Assembly (NCBI RefSeq): GCF_014639235.1
Contig: NZ_BMFU01000009.1
Span: 62,001 to 126,000 of the forward strand
Source of the DNA: Paenibacillus silvae
Lineage (GTDB): Bacteria > Bacillota > Bacilli > Paenibacillales > Paenibacillaceae
DNA length: 64,000 nucleotides
Direction: 5' to 3'
The notes below the pieces were generated by a model. It ran no database searches. It was not told the origin of the DNA and saw only the letters and a list, made by a program, of their open reading frames with translations. Shown piece after piece: positions 42,410 through 51,310 of this stretch (the stretch's first letter is position 1; each line of letters starts with the position of its first letter). The position numbers and the translations under genes are program-made.

Positions 42410-42487
42410 AGCACCAGCACCAGCACCAGCACCAGCACCAGCACCAGCACCAGCACCAGCACCAGCACCAGCACCAGCACCAGCACC
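42410..42487. repeat. (AGCACC)13 microsatellite
   Basis: Thirteen perfect hexamers in 78 bp. On the minus strand this translates as alternating Val-Leu, which explains a spurious frame there. Confidence 0.95.
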
Positions 42488-42578
42488 CGCGCCAGTAAAG
42501 TAAAATCACAGTACCTTGCAGGTGGAATTACAGGGCGATGGGTATAGTTGTAACACGTGGCAGTTCACATCAATAAGT

Positions 42579-42640
42579 GTAAAGACTCACTTTTCAGACC
42601 ACACAGATGGTTTGTGCGTGGGTCTTTACTCTTTTCTATT
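42579..42640 (+). terminator. Strong terminator-like hairpin with no adjacent gene
   Basis: GTAAAGACTCAC (42579-42590) / GTGGGTCTTTAC (42618-42629), one G-T pair, then CTCTTTTCTATTTTC. It is about 550 bp past the GNAT gene, beyond the repeat tracts. It ends either a very long 3' UTR or an unannotated small RNA starting near 42490-42560. Confidence 0.55.
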
Positions 42641-42829
42641 TTCTGTAAAGAGGAGAGATGATGAGAAACAGTGCGAAGACCATGCTGGTTGTTATACAGC
42701 GAGGAGTATATCCTGGAGTGGAAGTGCAGCGGAATTTTATGAAGCAGAGATTCAACGCAACGAGGGTGGTTATCTCTAGTGCAAGAGCGATTAAGGCGAT
42801 GGATCACTTATTGAAGAGGTTGAGATGGG

Positions 42830-43025
42830 CTAACGATCTCAGGAAGCCTTATTTAGTCGTTTGGCGGCACTTTCCAACGCTAACGATTCTGAGAAACGCT
42901 ATTTCAGTGAATTATGCCCATTTCTCGCCCTAAAAGCATTGTTTTGTAGCAAATAAGCTCTGCTGGATTCGTTAGAATTTCAGCGGAGCTAAAATGGGCC
43001 CAATAGCGTTTCCTGAGATCGTTAG
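42830..43025. repeat. Palindromic intergenic element, copy 3 (complete, unoccupied IS target)
   Basis: Forward boxes at 42830 (CTAACGATCTCAGGAA) and 42880, reversed boxes ending GTTAG at 42975 and 43025; 50-bp phase, 196 bp. Outer boxes pair over 16 consecutive bases. Box B (CTAACGATTCTGAGAAACGC) equals the restored insertion site of copy 1. Between the convergent GNAT and HmoB-like genes; 43026-43217 holds nothing else recognised. Confidence 0.85.
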
Positions 43026-43217
43026 AGTTTGGAAGAGTATCCGTACGGTCCATTTATATCGCTAAAATGTTGGAGATCATCTGGACCTATGTCATGAAAA
43101 TAGACACTACGCTACGGATCGGACCTATGCCATGAAAGTAGACTACTACGCTAAGGATTTGTCCGTAAATTTCATTGCAAAACGACCGCTACAATGAATA
43201 ATTAGTATGCGTTTGCC

Positions 43218-43718
43218 CTACTCAATCGTATACGTGGTTACAAACGATGGACGCGGGAACATGGTTGGCTTCTGCGCCGTCAGACCTTCACTTGTGCTGC
43301 GGTTGCGGTGAGCGTGGTTGTAGGCTTGTGACTGCTGCCAGCCCTTGAAATGTTCCTCCGATTGCCAGAGCGTAAGCACGACATAAGTATCATCCTTGAG
43401 CGGACGAAGTACGCGAATGCCGACGAATCCAGGCTCGTCTTCTACTTTGCGGGCACGGTTCTTAAAACGTTCCTCAAAATCAGGCCGTCCATCTTCCGTA
43501 ACAGGTATGTTGTTCAGCACGACGAATCCACCGCCTGTCCATGATCCTGCGGCATCGAATGCCTCATAAGCAGCCACCTGCTCATCAGACTCGATGTTCG
43601 GCAGGCGATCTTTCGTTTCAATTGCAAGACGCACCTGATCTCCTGCGCCTTTCAACGTCAGATGTGGATACGCAGCAAGTGCATCCGGCAGTGGGGCTGG
43701 AACCAAATAAATATACAT
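43218..43718 (-). CDS. hmoB: Heme-degrading monooxygenase, HmoB-like
   Basis: 166 aa from ATG 43718 (AAGGAGG upstream), the same length as B. subtilis HmoB. The N-terminal half is a variable lobe; the C-terminal half is an antibiotic-biosynthesis-monooxygenase fold: FVVLNNIPVTEDGRPDFEERFKNRARKVEDEPGFVGIRVLRP-type region, TLWQSEEHFKGWQQSQAYNHAH. Members of the family open heme to release iron. The heme-ligand His cannot be fixed with certainty, but His residues in the AYNHAHRN stretch fit. Confidence 0.82.
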   Translation of the reverse strand: MYIYLVPAPLPDALAAYPHLTLKGAGDQVRLAIETKDRLPNIESDEQVAAYEAFDAAGSWTGGGFVVLNNIPVTEDGRPDFEERFKNRARKVEDEPGFVGIRVLRPLKDDTYVVLTLWQSEEHFKGWQQSQAYNHAHRNRSTSEGLTAQKPTMFPRPSFVTTYTIE

Positions 43719-43876
43719 AGGAAGTTTGCCTCCTTGTTTGTTTGTGATATAAGCCAGTACAACGTATATCTTCAACATAGCATATGGGCAGAGACAAGTG
43801 CAATTTCCCAGAAATATGGTTAGCGTACACCGTTTCATGATAAAGTATATAGACTACAAGCAGAACGGGTGATCGT

Positions 43877-46195
43877 ATGATAACAACAATTCGGATATCG
43901 GTTAGACCACTAGTGGAGTACGTGTATCGCAGTGGCAGTATACGTCCGGGGTTCCGCACCAATGCTTCAATGCAGGAGGGAACACGTATTCACCAGCGGG
44001 TGCAGAAGGCATATGCCGAAGAGGATTTGAAGGAAATTGTGCTTGAAGCCGAGCTTCGGCATGGAGAGCTGACTTATGTCATCGAAGGACGGTGTGACGG
44101 TCTGATCCGGCTGGAAGGCCAGCTGACGGTGGATGAGATCAAGTCAACCGCGGGCAATTTGGACGAGCTGGATGGCGGGCTTGAGGTACACTGGGCGCAG
44201 GCGATGATGTATGCGTATATGTATGCCGTTCAGCACGATGAGCCACGCATGCAGGTACAGCTAACGTATGTACATTCGGTGACGGGCGAAGAGCGGCGGT
44301 TTCGGCGTATGGCCGAGCGGCAGGAGCTGGAGCAGTTCGCAGCAGAGGTGATTGCCGGATATGCACCATATGCGGAGATGATTGCCGCTTACGAAGCGGA
44401 GCGGGACGTTAGTGTGCGCGAGCTGCCGTTTCCTTTTCGCAAATACCGGGAGGGACAGCGCAAGCTGGCAGGGGCAGTGTACAAAACGATTCGTGAAGGC
44501 CAGGGACTCATGGCCAAGGCGCCCACAGGCATAGGCAAAACGATGTCCGTGCTTTTCCCTACGGTGAAGGCCATCGGTGAAGGCGAGGCCAGCCGACTGT
44601 TCTACCTGACTGCGAGAACGACCACGAGAGTGGCGGCTGAGGAAGCCTTTGCCCGGATGCAGGCAGAGGGATTGAAAATGCATGTTATCAGCCTGACGGC
44701 GAAGGACAAAATTTGCTTCAAGGACGAGGAAGCCTGTGATACTGGCCAGTGCGGCATGTGTGAAGGGTATTATGACCGGATCAATGGCGCTGTGCTGGAC
44801 ATGCTGGAGCATGAAACCTTGATGACACGGCCCGTTATTGAGCAATATGCACGTAAACATCGGGTGTGCCCGTTTGAGTTTTCACTGGATGCGGCTTACG
44901 CGGCGGATGCGGTAATCTGCGATTATAACTACATTTTCGATCCGCGTATATCGCTCAAGCGTATGTTGGAGGAACAGAAGCGCAAGACCGTTCTGCTGGT
45001 GGACGAGGCGCATAATTTGGTGGACCGCGGGCGGATGATGTTCTCAGCAGAGCTGGAAAAGGCTGTTTTTCTCGATGTCAAAAGAGAATTCCAGACGCTG
45101 GGCAGCGATGTGCCTGCCGCCAAAGCGATTGTGGATTATACGGGAGCGATTGACAAGTATCTGATCACACTTCGCAAGAATGGCGGGGAAGAAGGCAAGA
45201 TTATTCAGCAGGAGGCACCGGAGGAGCTGATTGAACGGCTGGAGCCATTTATTCTGGTAGCCGAGCAGTGTCTGGTTGAAGGTGGGTCAGGTAATTCCGA
45301 GACGGATCAGCTGCTGCTGGATGCCTATTTTACGGCGCAAAATTTTGTGCGCATTGCCAAGCTGTATGACGAGCGTTTCATTACGTATGCAGAATGTGTG
45401 CGCAGCGAGGTACGGGTGAAGCTGTTCTGTCTGGACCCGTCCCAGCAGCTGCGTCAGACGGCAAAGGGCTTCCGCTCGACCATTCATTTCTCGGCTACTT
45501 TGTCACCGCTTCGTTATTACCGGGATATGCTGGGGGCAGAGGAGGAGGATTACACGCTGCAGATTCCATCCCCGTTCAGCAGGGAACAGCTGGATGTGCG
45601 GCTAATGCCGCTGTCCGTGCGTTACAAGGACCGGGAGCGCACCAAACGTCCGATTGCCGAAATGTTACAGCAGCTTGTTTCTGAATGGCCGCACAGCAAT
45701 TTGCTGGTGTTTTTCCCTTCCTACCCGTACATGCGGGAGGTTTATGAAGCATATGCGCAGCTTCCGGGTGCAGGTGATGCGGATACGGTCATGCAGGAGC
45801 AGGGGATGAATGAGCAGGAGCGTGAGCAGTTTTTGGCGGCGTTCCAGCCGCACCCCGAGCGTACACGTCTTGTTTTTGCCGTTATGGGCGGTGTGTTCTC
45901 GGAGGGTGTCGATCTGCCGGGAGACCGTCTGAACGGTGTTGTCGTTGTCGGTGCGGGACTGCCGCAGATCGGTCTGGAGAACAACGTGCTGCGGGATTAT
46001 TTTGACAAGTCGGGACGCAACGGCTTTAACTACGCTTATGTGTTTCCGGGCATGAACAAGGTGCTTCAGGCTGGAGGCAGACTTATCCGAACCGAAGAGG
46101 ACAAGGGTGTGCTGGTGCTGGTCGATGACCGGTTTACACAGGAGCCTTATCGTTCGTTGCTGCCTGAAGAATGGCTGGATCATAAGCGAATTTGA
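43877..46195 (+). CDS. PD-(D/E)XK nuclease fused to a Rad3/DinG-type Fe-S helicase
   Basis: 772 aa. Residues about 1-125 are a Cas4/RecB-like nuclease: GTRIHQRVQKAY (His), EGRCDGLI (Asp), VDEIKST (E-x-K) and AQAMMYAYMYA (Q-h-x-x-Y). Superfamily 2 helicase follows: Walker A APTGIGKT (about 215-222), an Fe-S insert with ICFKDEEAC, CGMC and RVCPFE, DEAH box LLVDEAHNL (about 375), then GGVFSEGVDLPGDRL and AGGRLIRTEEDKG near the end. Probably a DNA-repair or recombination enzyme. The start is closely divergent from hmoB (158 bp); its ribosome site is weak (GGGTGATCGT). Confidence 0.9.
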   Translation: MITTIRISVRPLVEYVYRSGSIRPGFRTNASMQEGTRIHQRVQKAYAEEDLKEIVLEAELRHGELTYVIEGRCDGLIRLEGQLTVDEIKSTAGNLDELDGGLEVHWAQAMMYAYMYAVQHDEPRMQVQLTYVHSVTGEERRFRRMAERQELEQFAAEVIAGYAPYAEMIAAYEAERDVSVRELPFPFRKYREGQRKLAGAVYKTIREGQGLMAKAPTGIGKTMSVLFPTVKAIGEGEASRLFYLTARTTTRVAAEEAFARMQAEGLKMHVISLTAKDKICFKDEEACDTGQCGMCEGYYDRINGAVLDMLEHETLMTRPVIEQYARKHRVCPFEFSLDAAYAADAVICDYNYIFDPRISLKRMLEEQKRKTVLLVDEAHNLVDRGRMMFSAELEKAVFLDVKREFQTLGSDVPAAKAIVDYTGAIDKYLITLRKNGGEEGKIIQQEAPEELIERLEPFILVAEQCLVEGGSGNSETDQLLLDAYFTAQNFVRIAKLYDERFITYAECVRSEVRVKLFCLDPSQQLRQTAKGFRSTIHFSATLSPLRYYRDMLGAEEEDYTLQIPSPFSREQLDVRLMPLSVRYKDRERTKRPIAEMLQQLVSEWPHSNLLVFFPSYPYMREVYEAYAQLPGAGDADTVMQEQGMNEQEREQFLAAFQPHPERTRLVFAVMGGVFSEGVDLPGDRLNGVVVVGAGLPQIGLENNVLRDYFDKSGRNGFNYAYVFPGMNKVLQAGGRLIRTEEDKGVLVLVDDRFTQEPYRSLLPEEWLDHKRI

Positions 46196-46412
46196 CGTTG
46201 TTGAATGATAAGGGAGATAGCATTGGCTCACCAATTTTGCTGATTTTTCATATTTGATGAAATAATTTTGTGAATTTTCTCAACATTCTTTCATTTTCAT
46301 GATTGAAACATGGGGTAAACGGGTTATAACTTGGTTAGCACGAACGAACAACGGCGATCCCCTATCCGTTTCGCGGTCCGCTTCGAATGCAAATCAAGGA
46401 GGTCGGTTTGTC

Positions 46413-47900
46413 ATGAAGAAAAATCATACCATGATGCAGTTTTTTGAATGGCATTTGGCAGCAGACGGCAATCATTGGAAGCGACTGGCTGAGATGGCCC
46501 CGGAACTGAAAGCAAAAGGCATAGACTCGGTATGGGTACCCCCTGTCACCAAAGCTGTATCGGCAGACGATACCGGTTATGGTGTGTATGATCTGTACGA
46601 TCTGGGCGAATTTGATCAAAAGGGTACCGTACGCACCAAGTATGGCACCAAGCAGGAGCTGGTGGAGGCCATTGCCGAGTGTCAGAAGAGCGGTATTGCC
46701 GTTTATGTGGATTTGGTCATGAATCACAAGGCTGGGGCAGATGAGAAGGAAGTATTCAAGGTGATTGAGGTTGATCCTCATGACCGGACGAAGGAGATTT
46801 CCGAACCGTTCGAGATTGAAGGCTGGACCAAATTTACTTTTCCCGGACGCGGCGACCAGTATTCCTCCTTTAAATGGACGTCCGAACACTTCAACGGTAC
46901 TGATTTTGATGCCAAAGAAGAACGGACGGGTGTGTTCCGAATTTCCGGAGAGAATAAAATGTGGAATGAGAATGTCGATGATGAGTTCGGTAACTATGAC
47001 TATTTGATGTTTGCCAATATAGATTACAACCACCCCGATGTGCGGCGTGAGATGATCGAGTGGGGCAAATGGCTGATCGATACGCTGCAGTGCGGCGGTT
47101 TCCGACTGGATGCGATCAAACATATCAACCATGAGTTTATCAAGGAATTTGCTGCGGAGATGATCCGTAAACGCGGGCAGGATTTCTACATCGTAGGAGA
47201 GTTCTGGAACTCGAACCTTGATGCCTGTCGTACGTTTCTGGACACCGTGGACTACCAGATTGACCTTTTTGACGTATCGCTTCACTATAAATTTCATGAG
47301 GCTTCCCTGGCGGGGCGTGATTTCGATCTTTCCAAAATATTTGAGGATACCCTCGTTCAGACACATCCGACCCATGCGGTAACCTTCGTGGACAACCATG
47401 ATTCACAGCCGCATGAGGCGCTGGAATCCTGGGTTGGCGATTGGTTCAAGCCGAGTGCTTATGCGCTGACGCTGCTGCGTCGCGATGGATACCCGGTTGT
47501 CTTTTACGGCGATTATTACGGCATTGGCGGTCCAGAACCGGTAGAGGGCAAAAAAGAAATTTTGGACATTCTGTTGTCAGCTCGCTGCAACAAGGCTTAC
47601 GGAGAGCAGGAGGATTACTTCGATCATGCCAACACGATCGGCTGGGTGCGCCGGGGCGTAGAAGAGATTGAAGGGTCCGGCTGTGCCGTTGTGATCTCCA
47701 ATGGAGATGACGGTGAGAAGAGAATGTTTGTCGGAGAGCATCGGGCCGGGGAAGTGTGGGTCGATCTGACACATAGCTGCGGGAATGAAATTACGATCGA
47801 GGCCGATGGCTGGGCTACCTTCCACGTATGTGGCGGAGGTGTCTCCGTCTGGGCGCTGCCAGAGCAGCATGACGATTGTAGCACCAGTGCCGGTAATTAG
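46413..47900 (+). CDS. Cytoplasmic alpha-amylase, GH13
   Basis: 495 aa from ATG 46413 (AAGGAGG upstream; the frame begins 38 codons earlier without support). No signal peptide, hence intracellular. The four GH13 regions are intact: VDLVMNHKAG, GFRLDAIKH (nucleophile Asp), GEFWN (acid/base Glu) and FVDNHDSQ (third Asp). MMQFFEWHLAADGNHW at the start is typical of liquefying GH13_5 amylases. It likely hydrolyses maltodextrins imported by CUT1 transporters such as those in this window. Confidence 0.95.
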   Translation: MKKNHTMMQFFEWHLAADGNHWKRLAEMAPELKAKGIDSVWVPPVTKAVSADDTGYGVYDLYDLGEFDQKGTVRTKYGTKQELVEAIAECQKSGIAVYVDLVMNHKAGADEKEVFKVIEVDPHDRTKEISEPFEIEGWTKFTFPGRGDQYSSFKWTSEHFNGTDFDAKEERTGVFRISGENKMWNENVDDEFGNYDYLMFANIDYNHPDVRREMIEWGKWLIDTLQCGGFRLDAIKHINHEFIKEFAAEMIRKRGQDFYIVGEFWNSNLDACRTFLDTVDYQIDLFDVSLHYKFHEASLAGRDFDLSKIFEDTLVQTHPTHAVTFVDNHDSQPHEALESWVGDWFKPSAYALTLLRRDGYPVVFYGDYYGIGGPEPVEGKKEILDILLSARCNKAYGEQEDYFDHANTIGWVRRGVEEIEGSGCAVVISNGDDGEKRMFVGEHRAGEVWVDLTHSCGNEITIEADGWATFHVCGGGVSVWALPEQHDDCSTSAGN

Positions 47901-48206
47901 TGGTGATAAGTGTTGATTTTTAAATAAGGAACCACCTGAAGCTGAATAGTCTCCTCAGTCGCGCAATGTTTTTTGAAGTGAGGATGCTGTTCGTACAGAC
48001 GCGCTGCCGCGTGCTGATTCGGGTGGTTTGTTGTTTTTTAACGGTTCGATGTAGCTTTCTTGCAGGAAGCTTTCAGGCGATTGTTTCGTTTTCCAAATCT
48101 TTTTTTCCTCACTACCTTTCATTCCTCACTGTTAACGGGTATCCACTTTTTATTCTAGTTCAACTTATATAGCTTGTAATTCTATAGCTTGAAAAAATCT
48201 ACTATT
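47901..48206. other. Gene-free stretch after the amylase gene
   Basis: T-rich with no credible frame on either strand. No clean terminator was found, although GC-rich ACGCGCTGCCGCGTGC followed by TTGTTGTTTTTT near 47998-48040 could form a weak one. Confidence 0.35.
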
Positions 48207-48351
48207 CTAACGATCTCAGGAGAGCTTATTTGCCCCTGTACAGCGATGCTGAAGATGTAACGATTCGCAGGAGCCTTATTTTGCAAATATTCGGTCAAAA
48301 CCGCCTCATTTACCCCATTTTCACCTAAATAGCGTTTCTGGGGATCGTTAG
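48207..48351. repeat. Palindromic intergenic element, copy 4 (lacks the last box)
   Basis: Forward boxes at 48207 (CTAACGATCTCAGGAG) and 48257 (first base changed to G), a single reversed box ending GTTAG at 48351; no box at the expected 48401. 145 bp. It sits between the convergent amylase and MBL-hydrolase genes; the rest up to 48502 has no feature. Confidence 0.8.
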
Positions 48352-48502
48352 CGCAGAGAGGCTGGGGAATGTCTCCGCTCAGTAGATGGGTGAATAAAAG
48401 TGTAAGTGTACCATCTATTCGGACCGCCATCCCCACCTATTTTCAATTGCTTCTAGCCAAGTGATCTCTGCAAACTCCCGGGTTAATTCTACTTCCTGCT
48501 CC

Positions 48503-49261
48503 CTATTCCCTATTCCCCAGATCAAAGGACTCCAGTGTGCCAGCCATGCGCAGATCATCAGGGTGTGCGCGGTTGAAGGCGGCACGTTTCTCCGCATCGG
48601 CATATTCATCATGGTAGTGCATCAGCACCGTTTTCTGCCTTACTTCAGCGGGGAGCTGCTCCAGATCCTTCAGAGAAGTATGGGATTTGATGACCAGATC
48701 ATGCATATGACATTCATGGAATATGAGCTGTACATCTGGCGCAATCTGCTCCACCCGCTCACGATCAAGAGTGCTGTCTGCACTATAGTAAAAATAAGGC
48801 TTCGCCATCAGCCCGTTGCTGATCATGCCAGGAACATGCTGCGTGCGAAATGTCTCGAATGTTACCCCTCCCAGCTCAAAGCTTCCTCCATCCGGCAGTG
48901 GCACAACATCATAATAATCGCTCATCGTGCGCTCTCCGTCTGTTGTATATCGCATGCCTGGAGAAAGGATGCTCCACAGCGGTTCGACCAGTTCCTCATG
49001 AATGAACAGGCGTGGTTTGCGATCTCCTACAATCTGTGCATAATAACCAAGCATCTGTACGCCGTTAATATGATCCTCATGCAGATGAGTGATAAACACA
49101 TTATGAACGCCAGTCATGGCAAATCCATATTCCTTGAGTGCTTTGGCATTGGATTCGGGGAAATCGATCACCAGATGAGTGTCTCCGAATTCGGCAAGCA
49201 TACTGTTGTGGTGCTGCTCTACGCTGAACATATCCCCTGTGCCAAGAAAAGTGAGCTTCAT
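48503..49261 (-). CDS. MBL-fold metallo-hydrolase
   Basis: 252 aa, ATG with AAGGAGATG upstream. Zinc-site motif THLHEDHINGV, distal His in FRTQHVPGM, YSADST and FHECHMHD, and late LMHYHDEY complete a metallo-beta-lactamase-type site. No signal peptide. It resembles RNase Z/phosphodiesterase-like small hydrolases; substrate unknown. Confidence 0.88.
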   Translation of the reverse strand: MKLTFLGTGDMFSVEQHHNSMLAEFGDTHLVIDFPESNAKALKEYGFAMTGVHNVFITHLHEDHINGVQMLGYYAQIVGDRKPRLFIHEELVEPLWSILSPGMRYTTDGERTMSDYYDVVPLPDGGSFELGGVTFETFRTQHVPGMISNGLMAKPYFYYSADSTLDRERVEQIAPDVQLIFHECHMHDLVIKSHTSLKDLEQLPAEVRQKTVLMHYHDEYADAEKRAAFNRAHPDDLRMAGTLESFDLGNRE

Positions 49262-49510
49262 CTATTTCATCTCCTTATCAACCAGATTGAAGACCATATG
49301 CAGTTCAATGTGGTACATGGTGTGGTGATCTTCATATCGGTATCATTTGCGTTAAAATCAGTATACCGTGTTCCCCGGCATATGCCTAAATCAACCTTTT
49401 TTGAGAACGCTATCATTTTGTATTGAACTTTGAGAGCAAACGGTGTAGCGTAAAGATGGGAAGTGCACTTATATGAACGTAAACTCACCTAAAGGGAGCG
49501 TGCAAGGCGA

Positions 49511-50950
49511 ATGAAATCTTTTCTGGATGAACAGTTCTTGCTTCACAATGAAACGGCAGTCAGGCTATATGAGGAATATGCCAAAGACATGCCGATTATG
49601 GATTATCACTGCCACCTCAGTCCTCAGGAAATTTACGAAAACAAAACATTTGGCAATCTGACGGAGGCCTGGCTATACGGCGACCATTACAAATGGCGTC
49701 TGATGCGAGCTAACGGGATTGAAGAAAAATATGTAACAGGCGGCGAAGGTGTGACGGATTATGATCGCTTTCTCGCTTATGCCAAAACGGTGCCAATGAT
49801 GATCGGCAACCCGTTGTATGCCTGGTCTCATCTGGAATTACAGCGTTATTTCGATGTTCACGACATCTTAAATGAGACAAGCGCTCCCGCGATCTGGGAA
49901 AAGGTAAATGCGAAGCTGATCGGTGAAGGCTTCGGTGCGCGTGATCTGATCACCAAATCCAATGTCACGGTTGTATGCACCACCGATGATCCAACGGATT
50001 CACTGGAGTATCACCTGAAGATTCAGAAGATAGAAGATTTTGATACCGCTGTCCTGCCGTCATTCCGCCCGGATAAAGGCCTGGAATTGAACCGGGACAC
50101 CTTTATCGAATGGGTAGCGAAGCTTTCACAGGTAGCGGGCACTGAGATTACAGACTATGACTCGTTCCTGGCAGCGCTGGAATCCCGTGTCGAATTTTTC
50201 CACTCCGTCGGCGGGCGTGTATCTGACCATGCACTGGATTATGTACCGTACGCAACAGCCACTCGCGAGGAAGCAGCCGCAGCTTTTGCCAAAGCACTTG
50301 CCGGAGAAAAGGTTTCCCGAGCGGAAGAGGACGGGTACAAAACCGTTACGCTGACATTCCTTGGCAAGCTCTATGCAGAACGCGGATGGGTGATGCAGTT
50401 CCACATCAATGCAGCACGTAACAACAATACCAAAATGTTTAAACAGCTCGGTCCTGACACGGGTTATGATGCTGTAAATGATACACCGTTATCCGCGGCG
50501 GTCATCGGCTTGCTTGATACGCTGGAGCAGCAGGATGCTTTGCCGAAAACGATCCTCTACTCCCTCAACCCACGGGATAATGAAGTGCTGGCAGCAATCA
50601 TTGGCAGCTTCCAGGGCGGGGGTACTCCGGGCAAAATTCAGCTCGGTGCAGCATGGTGGTTCAATGATACGAAGGATGGCATGCTCGCTCAGATGAAAGC
50701 ACTGGCGAATGTAGGGCTGCTCAGCCGTTTTGTCGGCATGTTAACCGATTCCAGAAGCTTCCTCTCGTATACAAGACATGAATACTTCCGCCGCTTGCTC
50801 TGCAACCTGATCGGTGAATGGGCGGAACAAGGCGAAGCACCAAACGATATGGAGCTGCTTGGTCAGATTGTACAGGGAATCGCATACAACAATGCGAAGG
50901 CCTATTTCCCGTTTAATGCTGTGCCGGAGAAGGTCTCTGTCTCCAAATAA
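49511..50950 (+). CDS. uxaC: Uronate isomerase
   Basis: 479 aa, ATG with AAAGGGAG and AAGGCG upstream. It isomerises glucuronate/galacturonate to fructuronate/tagaturonate. Amidohydrolase-like fold: metal-binding MDYHCHLSPQEIYENK, FGNLTEAWLYGDHYKWRLMRANG, and QFHINAARNNN are UxaC signatures. Length matches the family. No other uronate genes adjoin it, and a terminator follows, so it seems to be monocistronic. Confidence 0.96.
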   Translation: MKSFLDEQFLLHNETAVRLYEEYAKDMPIMDYHCHLSPQEIYENKTFGNLTEAWLYGDHYKWRLMRANGIEEKYVTGGEGVTDYDRFLAYAKTVPMMIGNPLYAWSHLELQRYFDVHDILNETSAPAIWEKVNAKLIGEGFGARDLITKSNVTVVCTTDDPTDSLEYHLKIQKIEDFDTAVLPSFRPDKGLELNRDTFIEWVAKLSQVAGTEITDYDSFLAALESRVEFFHSVGGRVSDHALDYVPYATATREEAAAAFAKALAGEKVSRAEEDGYKTVTLTFLGKLYAERGWVMQFHINAARNNNTKMFKQLGPDTGYDAVNDTPLSAAVIGLLDTLEQQDALPKTILYSLNPRDNEVLAAIIGSFQGGGTPGKIQLGAAWWFNDTKDGMLAQMKALANVGLLSRFVGMLTDSRSFLSYTRHEYFRRLLCNLIGEWAEQGEAPNDMELLGQIVQGIAYNNAKAYFPFNAVPEKVSVSK

Positions 50951-51013
50951 CATCGTGTTTCATTGATCTGTATGACATGTCATTCGTTCTAAGATTCATA
51001 TGGTTATGAATAG

Positions 51014-51067
51014 GCTCTCGATTTCCTCTGCGTGGTACAACCAGGTGGAGGGAAACGAGGGCTTTTT
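51014..51067 (+). terminator. Terminator of uxaC
   Basis: GCTCTCGATTTCCTC (51014-51028) / GAGGGAAACGAGGGC (51048-51062) with one mismatch and two wobble-type positions, then TTTTT. Confidence 0.75.
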
Positions 51068-51151
51068 GATCTGCCTGAACTGGTCTGAACCGGTTTGAAC
51101 CGTCATGAACAGGCCCTTGGAAAATGGATGCATTTGTCACGCATGAAATGA

Positions 51152-51180
51152 TTGACATAACCATAAGCTGAACATATACT
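51152..51180 (+). promoter_or_regulatory. Sigma-A promoter of the marR-ABC operon
   Basis: TTGACA, 17-bp spacer, TATACT. The -10 hexamer is part of a palindrome TATAC-TTA-GTATA (51175-51187), a possible repressor site. Confidence 0.8.
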
Positions 51181-51220
51181 TAGTATACCTAATTAATTGA
51201 TTGACTATTAAATTGGATAG

Positions 51221-51247
51221 CTATTAAATAAGTGACCTATTTAATAG
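51221..51247. promoter_or_regulatory. MarR operator
   Basis: CTATTAAATA (51221-51230) and TATTTAATAG (51238-51247), perfect ten-base arms, 7-nt spacer, downstream of the promoter. A partial copy, GACTATTAAATT, lies just upstream near 51203. Confidence 0.7.
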
Positions 51248-51310
51248 ACAGACTATGATTATTCTGACGGACGTTCTGTTCCGGCAATAACTGAAAAGGA
51301 GGAAGATGTG

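Noticed and set aside
42277..42486. Minus-strand frame with repeated Val-Leu and a hydrophobic tail
   Set aside because: It is the translation of the AGCACC microsatellite; no ribosome site or family similarity.
46362..47399. 345-codon minus-strand frame inside the amylase gene
   Set aside because: Antisense shadow; the sense frame has all GH13 catalytic motifs.
48182..48436. 84-codon minus-strand frame
   Set aside because: It overlaps palindromic element copy 4, and its composition follows the repeat.
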